A DNA stretch of 64,000 bases, taken from Excoecaria cochinchinensis (lineage: Eukaryota; Streptophyta; Magnoliopsida; Malpighiales; Euphorbiaceae). Positions 10,973-23,471 of the stretch are shown piece after piece. Position 1 is the first letter of the stretch, and every line of letters starts with the position of its first letter. The notes beneath the pieces are model-generated. The model searched no databases. It was given only the letters and a program-made list of their open reading frames with translations, and was not told the origin of the DNA. The stretch is taken from positions 29,012,001 through 29,076,000 of the forward strand of contig CANTUQ010000004.1 in NCBI GenBank assembly GCA_947683425.1, given 5' to 3'. The position numbers were made by a program, and so were the translations under genes.

Positions 10973-13900
10973 AAGAATTTCGTCCTCGAAATTCATACCT
11001 GAGTGGAATAGTTGTGGATGCTGTTCTCGCATAGCCGCTTCTGGTTCCCAAGTTGCTTCTTCAACACCATGGTGCTGCCAGAGTACTTTCACAAATGGTA
11101 TCTGCTTGTTCCGAAGTTGTCTGACTTCTTTTGCTAAGATCACTATTGGCTTTTCATCATAAGTGAAATGTGACTGCACTTCCACTTCTGGTAGAGATAG
11201 CACATGGGAATCATCTGACCTATATCTTCTTAACGTAGACACATGGAACACATCATGTAGCTTAGCCAAAGTCGGAGGCAAAGCCAACCGATAAGCTACA
11301 AAACCTACTCTTTCAAGCACTTCATATGGCCCAATAAACCTTGGACTCAGCTTCCCCTTTTTACCAAATCGCAGTACCTTCCTCCAAGGAGACACTTTCA
11401 GAAACACTTTATCACCTACACTGAACTCAATATCTCTTCTCTTCAAATCAGCATACGACTTCTGTCTGTTACTTGCTGCCTTCAATCTTTGCTGTATGAT
11501 TTTAGCTTTCTCTTCTGTATCACGAACCAAATCTGGCCCTATGACTCTGCTTTCATTCAATTCTGTCCAGCAAATCGGTGAACGACATTTCCTTCCATAC
11601 AAAACTTCATACGGTGCCATACCAATACTGGTCTGATAACTGTTGTTATAAGCAACTTCCATAAGTGGAAGATACCTATCCCAACTCTTAGAGAAATCCA
11701 AAACACACGCTCGCATCAAATCTTCCAAAACCTGAATAATTCTTTCCGATTGTCCATCGGTTTGTGGATGGAAAGCAGTACTGAAATTCAATTTCGTACC
11801 CAACGCTGCCTGTAAACTCCTCCAAAATTTAGAAGTGAATCTGGGATCCCTATCAGAAACAATAGACAAAGGTATCCCATGCAATCGGACAATTTCCCTT
11901 ACATACAATTCAGCCAACTTTTCCATAGAATAATCCATCCGAACAGGTATAAAGTGAGCTGATTTCGAAAACCTGTCCACAATAACCCATACTGCGTCTT
12001 GCTGTCTTGAGGTCAGAGGCAATCCAGTAACAAAATCCATCGTGATATTATCCCATTTCCATTGGGGAATAGGGAGTGGATGCAACATTCCCTGGGGCAC
12101 TTGATGCTCCGCTTTAACTTGTTGACAGACAAGACACTTAGACACATATTCCACTACATCCTTCTTCATCCCTGGCCACCAATACAACTGTTTCATATCT
12201 TGATACATCATGTTTCCACCTGGATGCATAGTGAAAACTGTATTATGAGCCTCGTGCATCAATCTCTTTCTTAATTCTTTATCGTTGGCCACACACATTC
12301 TATTCTTATACAGCAGTATTCCATCTTCATTCACTGAATAGTCAGTCTTATCCATATCACCAATTGACTGCAGAACTTGTTGCAATCTCCCATCACTTCT
12401 CTGAGCAACTATTAACTCATCTTTCAGAACCGGTCTTGCTTTCAACTGTGCTAATAAAGCTCCATCTGCAGAAAACCTCCACTCAATCCGCTTTAACTGT
12501 AATGCTGAAATTGACTTCCTACTCAAAGCATCGGCCACTACGTTAGCTTTTCCTGGATGATAATCCACAATACAATCATAATCTTTAAACAACTCGAGCC
12601 ACCTTCGCTGTCTCAGATTCAGTTCCTTCTGTGTAAGCAGATATCTCAAACTCTTGTGATCCGTGTAAATTCTACACTTCTCACCATACAGGTAATGTCG
12701 CCAAATCTTTAAAGCAAACACTACTGCAGCCAATTCCAAATCATGAGTCGGATAATTCTGCTCATGCGGTTTCAATTGCCTTGACGCATACGCTATCACC
12801 TTCCCCTCTTGCATCAATACACAACCCAATCCGACACCTGAAGCATCGGTATACAATACATACTCTTTACCAGTCATAGGCTGTGTAAGAATCGGTGCTT
12901 CTACTAACATCTTCCTCAACCGATCGAAACTTGTTTGACATCTTCCAGACCACTCATATTTCACTCCTTTACGTAACAATCTTGTCAACGGTGAAGCTAT
13001 TACTGAAAATCCTTTCACAAACCTTCTGTAGTATCCAGCTAACCCTAAGAAACTGCGAATCTCTAACACATTCTTAGGCGGTTTCCAATTCACAATTGCT
13101 TCTATCTTAGTTGGATCCACTTTAACTCCTTCAGATGAGATCACATGACCCAGAAATGATACCTCTTTGAGCCAGAACTCACACTTACTGAGTTTAGCAT
13201 ACAGCTGATGTTCTTGCAAAGTCCGAAGTACAACTCTCAAATGTTGTTCATGTTCCTTTTCATTTCTTGAATATACCAAAATATCGTCTATGAACACAAC
13301 CACAAACTGATCTAAGTACGGTCTGAACACCCGATTCATTAAATCCATGAATGCAGCTGGCGCATTGGTTAACCCGAATGGCATTACTAGAAATTCATAA
13401 TGCCCATAACGAGTTCTAAACGCGGTCTTAGGTACATCTTCCTTCTTCACTTGCAACTGATAATACCCTGAACGCAAGTCAATCTTTGAGAATACCCCGG
13501 CTCCCCTTAACTGATCAAATAAGTCTTCAATTCGAGGTAAAGGATACCTATTCTTTACTGTTACTTTATTCAGCTGTCGATAATCGATGCACATTCTCAT
13601 TGTACCATCTTTCTTTTTAACAAATAACACTGGTGCTCCCCAAGGAGAAACACTAGGTCTAATAAAACCCCTGTTCAGTAATTCTTGCAACTGCTCCTTC
13701 AATTCCTTCAACTCAGTTGGAGCCATTCTATAGGGTGCCTTAGATACCGGTACAGTTCCTGGTACCACGTCAATTGATAACTCAACTTCTCTTATTGGTG
13801 GTACACCGCTCAATTCTTCAGGAAACACGTCAGGAAACTCTCTGACTATTGGTATCTCTTGCATCTTTACCTGTTCTCTCTTACTATCTAATACCAGGGT

Positions 13901-14221
13901 CAAATAAGCTTCACATCCTTTTCTCATACACCGACAGGCTTGCATAGCAGATATCACATTCACAAGAGGATTAGTGCACACTCCTCTCATTGTCGCTCTG
14001 TTTCCCTTACCATCAGAGAGTATAACTATTTTCTTCTTACACTTAACATCCGCATCATACTTAGTTAACCAATCCATACCCAGAATCAAATCAAACTCAT
14101 CAAACGGTAGTTCAATCAAATCCGCTGGAAACACACTACCTTGAACTTCTAATGCACAGTTTCGATACACTCTGTTCACATTAACATTACCTCCCCAAAG
14201 GGCTAGACACACATATATCAT
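10970..14221 (-). CDS. pol: pol polyprotein: RT, RNase H, integrase, chromodomain (1083 codons)
   Basis: One open frame encodes the replication enzymes of the element. Order with approximate residues: retropepsin C-terminal part (1-60, with LILGMDWL), RT (about 160-330) with YRQLNKV and catalytic FIDD near 310, RNase H (about 450-560) with YTDASGVGLG and ADALSRK, integrase zinc finger (about 655-710, H..H..CLVCQQVK), integrase core with Asp in TMDFVTGLP near 728, Asp in VSDRDPRF near 791, and Glu in TDGQSER near 826, GPY-type region near 963, and a chromodomain at about 1020-1065 (KVLWQHHGVEEATWEPE). All catalytic residues I looked for are present. The first codons come from a shifted frame: the true protein continues from the 14187-14498 frame, and one extra G in the run at 14194-14197 breaks the join. 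The chromodomain places it among chromoviruses, probably Tekay/Del. Confidence 0.92.
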   Translation of the reverse strand: MIYVCLALWGGNVNVNRVYRNCALEVQGSVFPADLIELPFDEFDLILGMDWLTKYDADVKCKKKIVILSDGKGNRATMRGVCTNPLVNVISAMQACRCMRKGCEAYLTLVLDSKREQVKMQEIPIVREFPDVFPEELSGVPPIREVELSIDVVPGTVPVSKAPYRMAPTELKELKEQLQELLNRGFIRPSVSPWGAPVLFVKKKDGTMRMCIDYRQLNKVTVKNRYPLPRIEDLFDQLRGAGVFSKIDLRSGYYQLQVKKEDVPKTAFRTRYGHYEFLVMPFGLTNAPAAFMDLMNRVFRPYLDQFVVVFIDDILVYSRNEKEHEQHLRVVLRTLQEHQLYAKLSKCEFWLKEVSFLGHVISSEGVKVDPTKIEAIVNWKPPKNVLEIRSFLGLAGYYRRFVKGFSVIASPLTRLLRKGVKYEWSGRCQTSFDRLRKMLVEAPILTQPMTGKEYVLYTDASGVGLGCVLMQEGKVIAYASRQLKPHEQNYPTHDLELAAVVFALKIWRHYLYGEKCRIYTDHKSLRYLLTQKELNLRQRRWLELFKDYDCIVDYHPGKANVVADALSRKSISALQLKRIEWRFSADGALLAQLKARPVLKDELIVAQRSDGRLQQVLQSIGDMDKTDYSVNEDGILLYKNRMCVANDKELRKRLMHEAHNTVFTMHPGGNMMYQDMKQLYWWPGMKKDVVEYVSKCLVCQQVKAEHQVPQGMLHPLPIPQWKWDNITMDFVTGLPLTSRQQDAVWVIVDRFSKSAHFIPVRMDYSMEKLAELYVREIVRLHGIPLSIVSDRDPRFTSKFWRSLQAALGTKLNFSTAFHPQTDGQSERIIQVLEDLMRACVLDFSKSWDRYLPLMEVAYNNSYQTSIGMAPYEVLYGRKCRSPICWTELNESRVIGPDLVRDTEEKAKIIQQRLKAASNRQKSYADLKRRDIEFSVGDKVFLKVSPWRKVLRFGKKGKLSPRFIGPYEVLERVGFVAYRLALPPTLAKLHDVFHVSTLRRYRSDDSHVLSLPEVEVQSHFTYDEKPIVILAKEVRQLRNKQIPFVKVLWQHHGVEEATWEPEAAMREQHPQLFHSGMNFEDEIL

Positions 14222-14498
14222 ATTTTAAACATTCAACTTTAGGCATCTTTTCACATATCTTTTTATCATATACATATGAATGAGTTGAACCAGGATCAAT
14301 AAGTGCAAACATTTCCACACCACAAAGTAGAATAGTACCTGCTATCACCTCAGGCGCGTCCTGATCCTCTCGTGCCCTCATAGCATAAGCCCGCACTGGA
14401 GCCTCATCCGGTCTATCCACAATCTCAGAATCGACTGCACCTCTGGACTGACTACCTCTGCCACGTCCTCTTCCTCTTCCTCTGTTCGTAGAAGGCAA
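14187..14498 (-). pseudogene. protease segment between a stop and a frameshift
   Basis: This frame continues gag after a TAG at 14517-14519. It starts with an Arg-Gly rich linker and contains the retropepsin motif ALIDPGSTHSYVY about two thirds of the way in, where DPGS replaces the commoner DTGA/DSGA as is usual in plant chromoviruses. The frame ends early at TAA after VSSPLGR because a G was gained in the homopolymer at 14194-14197. The rest of the protease is read in the pol frame. Related elements in the window read through this point in one frame. Confidence 0.85.
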
Positions 14499-14516
14499 GT
14501 TTGAACCACCCCTACT

Positions 14517-15599
14517 CTACTCTTGTTGATTTCCTGACATCTCATAGGTATTCGGGCAATTAGCAATGAAATGCTCAGTGCTCCCACATCTATAACAAGC
14601 ACCCGACACTCTCCAGCATTCTCCTCTATGCCTCTTACCACAATGAGGACACTCATGAACCTCACTTCTATTACCAGATGTTCCTCTTCCAGAACCAGAT
14701 GTTGAGGGAGCGCCTCGCTTCTTACCTCTCGCTGCAGAACTGAACCCTGATTCCGCAGGTGATGCCACATGAGAATCTCTTGATCTTTTCCCCGTCTGGG
14801 AACCACCTCTATTCGCGTTCTTCCTTTGTCTCCATTCTCTTTGGGCTCCCAAAGTCCTTTCAGCTCTCAAACCTGCTTATACAATTCGATAGTAACTTAT
14901 ATTCTGCTCTGTTGTTAAAGAAATCAGCAAAGCTTTAATTTCCTCAATCAATCCATCCTCAAACTGTTGACATCGCAACACATCAGTTAACACACCTTTC
15001 GGCGCATATTTGCTTAAGCGACAGAATTCTGCTTCATACTCCGCCACTGTCATAGTCCTCTGTCTCAAACTCAAGAACTTCTTCCAATTTGCCTCTCGAT
15101 GTGCTTTAGTAATATACTTGTTCTTGAATTCTTTTTCAAAGAACTCCCAGTTTAATGGTTCAGGAAGCATCGGATTCTGCAGGACCAGCTTCCACCAATC
15201 ATATGCAGGACCTTGGAGTAATGACTCCACACATTCAACCCACTGATCTGGAGGACATCGTATCTCCTTAAGAATCCTTTCCACCTTCTCAATCCAGTAC
15301 TCTGCTTTTTCTGACTCATCTAACCTTGTTCCATGAAATTCCTCCAAACCATGCTTCCTCAAAGATTCTATTGGGGCTCTTGGCGCCATCATACGTTCCA
15401 TCACTCTCGCCATATCTTGTGTCATTTTCATCATGGCTTCCATAGGCCCAAATGGAATCTCAATCCCATAGCCAACCGATCTAGACTGCCCAGACCCTGT
15501 CACCTCAGCTTCACGAGGATTCACACTTTCGGCAGATTCCTCACCGGTATGCCTTCCAGAATCCATCTTACTACAAAGATTAAACAAGGACTTCCGCAT
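14517..15599 (-). pseudogene. gag: gag with one internal stop
   Basis: Gag builds the virus-like particle. The frame runs from 15599 (likely start MDSGRHT at about 15567) with the capsid region WEFFEKEFKNKYI and RQRTMTVAEYEAEF, and is broken by TAA at 14877-14879 where the relatives have Gln (YYQLVQA). It resumes in the same frame to the zinc knuckles CPHCGKRHRGEC and CYRCGSTEHFIANC (the canonical C-x2-C-x4-H-x4-C), ending at TAG 14517-14519. Each lesion is one base change from a sense codon. Because the LTRs are so alike, the stops are either very recent or were mobilised by help from intact relatives. Confidence 0.88.
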
Positions 15600-15656
15600 T
15601 AGGTCAACAAACTATACACATCTTATCTACCCAATTCCCAGAAAAGACTCAACCTC

Positions 15657-15669
15657 GGCTCTGATACCA
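15657..15669 (-). other. primer-binding site, initiator tRNA-Met
   Basis: Minus strand reads TGGTATCAGAGCC, complementary to the 3' end of plant initiator tRNA-Met. It lies five bases from the 5' LTR edge at 15675. Confidence 0.92.
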
Positions 15670-15674
15670 CAACT

Positions 15675-18178
15675 TATGACGCCCGTTCCCTAACGACAAA
15701 CTAGCTCAGCTAATCTTAGTTAGAGAAGGTCGCACACACACCCAGAACACATGCGGAAACTGAATAATAAAATTTCATCACACACTATTTTAATTCATGC
15801 ATCACATGCCAACTACTATTAGTCACATGCCTTAGCTATTCACATGACACACATACATGTGGGAGGTTACATCCGTGATTACTACATTATTACATGCCTT
15901 TACATATTCAAAATACATATTAACCATATAAAACTTATACAAAAGTCCCAAATAACAAGCCCCCAAACCTACACTATATACTTCCTATTGTTGACCGTAC
16001 CAAAATGCGGGGGACGTCCTTCAGTCACCTCTCGTCCGTACCTGCACGGATTAGAGTAAATCCATGCTAAGCGATAACGCTTAGTGGGGAACTCATACAT
16101 ATAGCATATAATTTATCACACATCAGAATCACCATACATAACATGCTAATAATCATGCCAGATTAACCATTACTATATTCAATCATAAGGCATCAATTAC
16201 TTATTCACATTTCCATACTTCCTTGTATCACAATCACTTCTGTTTATATTTAATTAACTTTTAACCGATTAACCAATTAGCCTTTCTGCCACTTTGCCTG
16301 CAATTCAATGACGCGGATAACGGGTATCGCATCGGTATCTCTCAGATACCAATAATCTCATCGAGACTACTTTTTCACATTAGCACCTTCTGGTGCTTCT
16401 TATCACATTAGTACCTTCTGGTACCTTTCATCATTCCACATATAACACAATCCAGTAAGGATATTCGCATTGTGATTCCCATGGAATCAGACACATTTAA
16501 CGCATGGGGCTGCAACACTTGACCCTATAGGCATGCCTAACTATCCACTACTTGACTCGCAGGCTTAAGTTGTTAAACACGTTATTCGGTTCACTTTTCA
16601 CTTTACACATTTGTATTAGCACACAGCCATACATTTCATTTGCATATTCAATATACTTTCAAATTCAGTCTTCACATTTAATATTCACATAACTTATCCC
16701 ATTCAGAAGTCATCATAGTTGTATGCATTTGTAGATCACTTAACACATATACAGTACTTACTCATGCTGTCCTTCATTTCAGCTTAAAGCCATGCCATTT
16801 GAATGACCAAACACATTAGGATTATATTGCCAAAACAGGGTGGGTCACGGTCACAATGGATTTCATTGTCACCGTGACATATTGAAGTCCAAAACAGAAT
16901 GCAAATTGGGGACATGTCACGGTCACAACCAATTTCATTGTCACCGTGATGTGTTCCCAACTCTCGGCAGAATGCAACCTGAGGGTATGTCACGGTCACA
17001 ATGAATCTCATTGTCACCGTGACATATTCTTATTTGCAAAACAGAATGCCTTCCTGGGTAGGTCCCGGTCACAATGGATTCCATTGTCACCGTGACATAG
17101 CAAATTCCTCTAGGCAGAATTGAACTCAGCATATGTCACGGTCACAATCAATTTCATTGTTACCGTGACCTATGCAAAAATACCAAAACACAGCTGTGTT
17201 TATCACTAGCACGGCTGTGCTTTTTCAGTCCACTTCTCCTTTTACGCCTAGACCTCAAATCTCATTCTTATTTGTTTGGCAATCAACCCAAATACAACAA
17301 CCACACAATCAATAACACATACCTGATTTTCCCTTCTTGTTTGGCATTCAATAATAGTACAAATCATAATCACTTTCAAGCACTTTATCACAATCATATT
17401 GCTACTATAATCATACAATTTAGCATCACATAATTCATGCTCAACCTTCAATTTCACATATCATGCAATTCAGTTCAAAACCCTATTCAACCAACACTAA
17501 TCACATATTCATACAATTAGGGTTTGTTCCCAAACCTCGTCGCCTTAGCTCCTAATTACGACGGACGCTCGGTTCGCCGATTACAGCCTTTCCCTTATCT
17601 CTCTTCACTTCTTCAGCTAGCAAAACCAGTTCAAATTCCAGAATTGAGCACAATCCATCAATCCTCATTCCAAACTAAATCAAAACCAAGAAGAAGAGTA
17701 GAAGATGAGAATATGCACACAAAACCACTTACCTTAAGATCTTAACACTTAATTCTTGTTCCAATTAGCTACATGCACACATCCACTTAAACCACTCTCA
17801 TCCTTACTCACGGAAACAAGAAGAAAGCCAAAGCCAAATGCAGAAAATGAAGAATGAGGCCAACACACACTCACCTCTCACTTCACTAGGCAAATGCATG
17901 CAAAGAAGGAGGTGGCAAAACCTTACAAAGCCACACAGAATCCACTTCAGAAAACCTGCCTCCACTTACCAATTTCTTACTTTATTTTATTCCTAATTAA
18001 CCCTCCATTAACTAGTTAATCAGCCTTTAGCTCATGCTTAGCACAAACATTCATAATTACCATTTAACCCCTTAACTATACTGCTTTCTTTCAATTAAGT
18101 CCAATCCTACACATTCAATCCACTCACTCACATGCCAAATTAGGTTAATTCTCTTAGGGTACAAATCTGGCCATGACA
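15675..18178 (-). mobile_element. 5' LTR of young Tekay-like element (subfamily C)
   Basis: It aligns base for base with 8454-10957 at a fixed offset of 7221, without gaps that I can see and with about two dozen substitutions. The inner edge has TATGACG where the 3' LTR has TGTGACG, a single base change of the terminal dinucleotide. Donor-like site 17732, array 16844-17173, hairpins 16334-16425. Confidence 0.92.
16844..17173 (-). repeat. five-copy 73-bp palindromic array, 5' LTR of subfamily C
   Basis: The same five GTCACGG..CCGTGAC palindromes as at 9623-9952, with three or four scattered substitutions, nearly all between the palindromes rather than in them. Confidence 0.9.
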
Positions 18179-18183
18179 AGGGT

Positions 18184-19502
18184 ATCGGTGGGCAATATTT
18201 TATGACAGCTTTGAGGTCCCAAATAAGAAGAAAAGCCATCAAATATCATGTGCTGTCATGCTCGCGATAGAAGCATCCATTAAGTGTCCCGCAAAATCAA
18301 AATATCAAGACTACTTTTCATCTCAAACTTGCACCGCCTAAAGCAACATCTAAAACTCTTTTTTAGGGAAAACATCCTTCTTAACAATTTTTTCGTAGGA
18401 TGTTAAGTTTTCAATGGGAAAAATTTCAGGTCATTAGGACATTTAAAACGTCAGATATGATCTAAAAAACATATATTGTTCCAATGAACCCACCAAAATA
18501 GAGATACCTCTATTTTGGCAACTTTTAAGTGTCTTAGAGCTAGAATTTGCTCATGGATATTTCTAGTATATTTATAGCTATATGTCTTAGATTTATAATG
18601 GATCTAGGTTCATACAATTTGGAATTTCTTAGCTTGACATATGACAAAAACAATCAACAGAGGTCAAATTAAATTTGAGCAGAGTTTCCCTTAGAAACTC
18701 AACATGCCCAAATTATCAAACCTACCAAAACTATCACAACAAATCAACACAAATATTCCATGCATACTTCAAAACAAGAAGTTAAACATCAAAAATGTAA
18801 TAATACACAAATTTCTCAAACCTCAATTTCCTTAGCTCCAATGTGCTCACTTGGCACCTTGATCACCAACTTTCCTCTTTCCCTTTCCTTTTCTCATAGC
18901 CACCATGACATGCACAATCAAATTCCAGATTTTGGAACAAAAAGAATCAATTTCCAATTCAATCAAAAGGAATAAGAATTAGAAGAAGACGAACAATCAA
19001 CTTAACTACGTACCTTGATCTAAGAGCACAACTCAGAGTTACATGACTCAATCAATAGAAATGCAATGAATTAAGCTAAAAAATATGAAAAACGGTTGAA
19101 AAGAAGAAGAAGAAGAAGAACCAAGAGAGAGCAAAAATAGAAGGAGATGACCGAACCAAAGAGAGAAGAAATGAGCCAAAATCTATCTTGTCCCACTCAC
19201 ACTTTCCATATTTATATTGCATGCAAAGCTGAGGTGGCAAGGCCAGCACTCAACACTTGGATTCCACTATCTTTTCCCTTAACCAAGATTAAATTAAGTT
19301 AATCACACTTTACACTAATTAATCCTCCAATAACCTTAATCATGTACAATTACTCTTAAGCCACTTAAACTTATTTACTTTATATAATTAGGTCCTTGAT
19401 TTCTCAATTACACTTAAGTCCAAATTAGAAATCCCAAATTAAGCTCATCCAATTACCCTAATTAAGCCAAAATACTACTAGGATAGATTTCGGGTCATTA
19501 CA
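18184..19502 (-). mobile_element. older LTR, right part, minus orientation
   Basis: The end CGGGTCATTACA at 19502 is the inverse of an LTR start TGTAATGACCCG. The content (TGCATGCAAAG..GAGGTGGCAA, then runs of TTAATCCTCCAATAA) resembles the first part of the subfamily C LTR read on the minus strand. It was split by the young element at 8454-18178. No credible ORF. Confidence 0.5.
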
Positions 19503-20635
19503 TATATAAAATCTAATCTTGTTAAGACTAGTTTATTTGTTTTGGATATGAATACTTATTTGTAGCTAATAATCAAATGAAGTAGTTTTAATGTAAGAAT
19601 CGAAATAAGGACAAGATTAAAATCAAGACTCTGGTATAGTAAATAAATAAATAAAAGAAGTAAAATGAGCATGCATAGCATAGTTAATATGTAAAAGCAT
19701 AAAAATAAATTATGTGCATGTAAATGGCCTTAAAAAATTAACAAAGCAAATAATAGAAATTACAGTATATGAACATATAGACTTGAGTATACATGAAAAT
19801 ATACGTGTAACATATATATATGAAAATAAACTATGAAATATATTAAACTATATGTGAATATATCTATATATATGTATATTAAATACCTAATGGATATATA
19901 ACTTGAGTATATGTAATACCATATATAACCATATGGATAAAAAGATTAATTATGAAATTCATAATGTGTGATTGAGTATGTTAAATGATAATTTGAATAA
20001 CGTGATCTGAATGTGAAAGACATGAAAATGCATCCTATTATCTGACTTGATTATATACAAAAAAATTGAGCATGTTGTACATACTATAATGTATAATTAT
20101 TTTCCTTATGATTATGCTTATTATATTTATAAAAATGTTATAATATGTCTGTTTGTCTGACGATCACTATAACTGGTCATCTAAATTTATAAGTTACCCA
20201 TTAAGCTTTATGCTTGGCATGGGTTTTTAATTCGTATAGGTTCAAGTGTTAGTTCTACTCGCAAGGACAATCTGCAAGGTAGAAGGCCAACTTAGATATA
20301 GGAAAAGAGTCTTTCTGTAGGTTCCTTTTGGGGACTAAAATTAAGGTATATGTAATACTCATTTTGGTAACATAGTTGTAATTATGTATCTGTTAATATA
20401 ATATGGAACCAATATAAGCTAATGTCCTATAATTGTAATTAATCAACACATGATCAGTAAAAGGTATGAATATGTGTATGATAAGATATAAATGCATTGA
20501 ATGCATGATCTGTAATAAATTAAAAAAATAGTTTTTAGTGAAACTTAGGTATCTGTACTTTATAATTTGACATCCTACTATAGGTAGGCCTATGTTTTTA
20601 GTCAGAGTTATGGGATACCTATAGGGGGTGTTACA
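19503..20635 (+). mobile_element. decayed 5' LTR of an old Tekay-like element
   Basis: A recognisable but worn double-hairpin block lies at 20197-20241 (CCCATTAAGC..GCTTGGCATGGG). The end is AGGGGGTGTTACA at 20635, followed by a mutated PBS. The LTR start is missing. Confidence 0.65.
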
Positions 20636-22091
20636 TTTGGTGGTATTCGAGCATAGATTTAGTCGGTTTTGGATGATAAAAGTCTAGAAATTTGTCTGTA
20701 TAGAACTTGAGTTGGCCTACGTGGATGTCCTTGTTTTTCGTATAGATAATAGGATAGAAATAGAAAAACCTCCCAATGTTATAGTAGAAGCAGTTGAATG
20801 TGTTATTTCAATAGAATGTGGCCAGTTTGTCTTAGATCTTTTGTGTTTATAAGGTATGAGATGTCTGCACTGATTCTGCCAATAAAAGACCTATTAAAGA
20901 TCTCCCATAACATGGCCCGAGCTTCGAATAGATTTCTTGTCTTGAGAGAAAAAAAAGGAAAAAAAACATGGAGAAAGGATTTAGATGGTTCTGTACATAA
21001 GGTAACAAGAAAATAGAAAAGAAATTGTAGCACTCTCTAAATCTATCAGTGACCTTAATTGGAATTATTTGAACATTTTACAGCATGGGGTGGGCAATAT
21101 ACATTGCCATTACATGAGTTGCACCTGCATCATCTTGCATACATGAATCATTCTGGATTCTTTACATTAATGTCATCCGATTATTTGCATCTATTTTAAT
21201 TGAAAAAGGAAGCTAATAGGGTATGTATTGAGTGCATCAAAGTAATAGTAAATGTGTTAAGGAAAATATGATATGGATTAGAATTGATAAAAGGGAAGTA
21301 TATTAAAAATATGTATAAGTGTATATGACCTTATTCTGCTTATAGGTCAAAGTATGGAAAATACTTGGCACCTTTCCTATTTTGTTAATATTGATGTATA
21401 AGTACTGGTTAATACTGGATACTAGAGAATTGTTTAACAAAATAATGTCAGCAGGCTAAATGAATTATACAATGTAAGTGAGTGTTCCTGAATAAGAATG
21501 TGAAAGCAAGTGCAATGTATAAAATTTACCCTGATATGATTTAAGAGAGAGAATTTGTACCTAACTTGTCTGAACTACTTTTTCATAGAATTGAATTTGA
21601 TTTTGGATATAAATTGTATTATGAACTCTATAGTCATCTAGATTGATAAAGATAGCTTTAAGTGATAGGCATCCCTAACGATAATGTTTTAATGTTATCT
21701 TGGGTTTAAGAAGTGACTTGAAAATAATATATGTGTGAATCGGGTATATAGGAACTGCTCGATTATGTTATATGATTGAAAGTATGATGCTGATTCGATA
21801 GACATTATGCTTGATTTGATTAAATTGTCTATTTATAATTTCAATTCTAAAATGAGTGGTGGTATTGTAGATTCTTGAAAGAATACTTGATTGACAAGTT
21901 AAGTGAGGCAAAGTAGATATTTAAAGATAAGTAAATATCTCTAATAAAAGTGCTTTGATAACATTATGAGATTGAAAAAGGTAACTTGGAGATCTGAATG
22001 GGTATTGAAAGATCAGTATTGATCAGTATTTGCAATGTTTCATTAAAGGTATGAATTTTGAGGATGAAATTCTTTTAAGGGGAGAGAGAAA
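20636..22091 (+). pseudogene. internal remnants of old Tekay-like element
   Basis: A degraded PBS, TGGTATTCGAGC, lies at 20640-20651. Near 20895-20960 a short stretch reads KISHNMARASNR, which resembles the gag segment KISQDMAQVLER of the copy at 36462. Most of gag-pol is gone. The last bases encode GMNFEDEIL near 22036-22070, the conserved end of chromovirus pol, followed by the purine tract AAGGGGAGAGAG at 22076-22088. The element is therefore a large internal deletion. The stretch 21030-22030 has no recognisable domain. Confidence 0.6.
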
Positions 22092-22439
22092 TATAAGGCC
22101 TCAAAATACACCCTGGTAGTATTTATGTATGTTTAGGTTGAAATGGTGACTAAAAATGGATGCTTAAATATTTGAATGATCGAAAAAGACCTAATTGTCA
22201 TTAATTTAAAAGACGTTGTAAATTGGTAAAATGTTAAATTATGAAAAAGATGCATAAATGAAATTATGTCTGTACTGATATATATTAATAGAGTTTAATT
22301 GCATGTTAAATGGAACAAATTATACTTAAAGGATTAAAAAGGAAGTTGTCCTTTTTACATGAAAAGTGGCTTGTTTATAAGGTGACACCTAGGCTTTTAA
22401 AAGAAGATGAACTTTTGCCATATTTAAGCTAAAGTGGTG
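22092..22439 (+). mobile_element. start of decayed 3' LTR of old Tekay-like element
   Basis: Begins TATAAGGCCTCAAAATACACC, comparable to TGTAACACCCCAAAACCACC of the LTR at 53880, just after a PPT. It is cut off by the Ogre-like LTR at 22440. Confidence 0.6.
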
Positions 22440-23210
22440 TGACGTACGCCAAACGCCATCAACCCCAGAGGCTCACTTTTAGGCTCGGAAAGAGGTTCAT
22501 TTAAAACTCATGAAGTTTGGTCGCTTCGCAATAAATAGGGAATCACCCTAATTTTATTATTGACGATCGACCTACGATGGCATCTATGTAGGCACCAGAG
22601 GTAGGTACTATAGAGTTGCCACCCAACAAAATATTGAAAAAGTAAATCTAATGTCATGAAACCTAAATTAGAGAAGGTTTGGGACATCACTCTTACTTAT
22701 ACCTTGGTTAATTTTAATATAAATGAGTTTTTAAGTCTAATTTTCTATCTCTTTTCTCACATGAATTATGCAAATAAATAAAAGTGCATAAGAAAAGCTG
22801 TAAAGATGATAAATTACAATAATCCCAAAGTAATAATCGTCCTAGAAAAGGAAAAATAAACATCCATAAAAAATGGGGAATTTGTTCAAATGGAAGCATT
22901 GGTTCCCACGTGCATATTTTACAAAAAAAAAAATGAAGAGTCCTTAGACAAATTTTAGAAAAAGCGGGATGAGTGATCCCATTTTGATGAAAATAAATAC
23001 TCTTCCTTTGCTGTGATTTTGGGACTGAAAATTGGACATTTGTCATTTAGGGTTTTTATTTGTTCCTTTTATTGGGTTGTTCAAATTATATTCACAAACC
23101 AACAAATATAAGAACAAATGCATGAAAAATAAACTATACAAACAAAATAGAATTTTTGTACAAATCAACAATAAACATAAGACTCCCTAAAAACAATAAG
23201 CTAAAAGGGT
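22440..23210 (-). mobile_element. Ogre/Tat-like LTR fragment, minus strand
   Basis: The left edge TGTGACGTACGCC and the following 300 bases (CCCAGAGG..CTTTTAGG, AGTTGCCACCCAA..AAATATTG) match the PBS-side end of the LTR at 4914-8265. Similarity continues, more weakly, to about 23060 (ATAAAAAATGGGG..TTTGTT). The right boundary is not clear. Confidence 0.55.
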
Positions 23211-23471
23211 GTATAGTCAGCAGGTGATCTAGGCGATGAGTCTGATAAATGAGGTGTATGACCCTGGGATAAGGAAGGTTAAGACGATGATGGCAGATGC
23301 CTAGACTGGTGTTGTGCCCTTGGCTACCCTAGCGGCTGAGGAGGATGAATAGGGCAGCTGAGGAGGATGAAATTTGAACCCGGGTAGGTGTTGCGTGAGT
23401 GGCTGCATGACTCCGACTAACTGGCTGAAGCCATACCCTAGGTTAGTGATAGATTGTGTATGCCGCTCCAA

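Larger units (their letters stand above)
8454..18178 (-). mobile_element. complete young Tekay/Del-like chromovirus, minus strand, 9.7 kb
   Basis: Two nearly identical LTRs (8454-10957 and 15675-18178) flank gag, protease, reverse transcriptase, RNase H, integrase and a C-terminal chromodomain. The flanking duplication AGGGT is exact (8449-8453 and 18179-18183). PBS and PPT are both present. By eye I count about two dozen differences between the 2.5-kb LTRs, roughly 1%, so insertion is recent on a genomic scale. Gag and protease are interrupted by two stops and one frameshift, so this copy needs trans help or is dead, although pol from RT onward is open. Confidence 0.9.
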
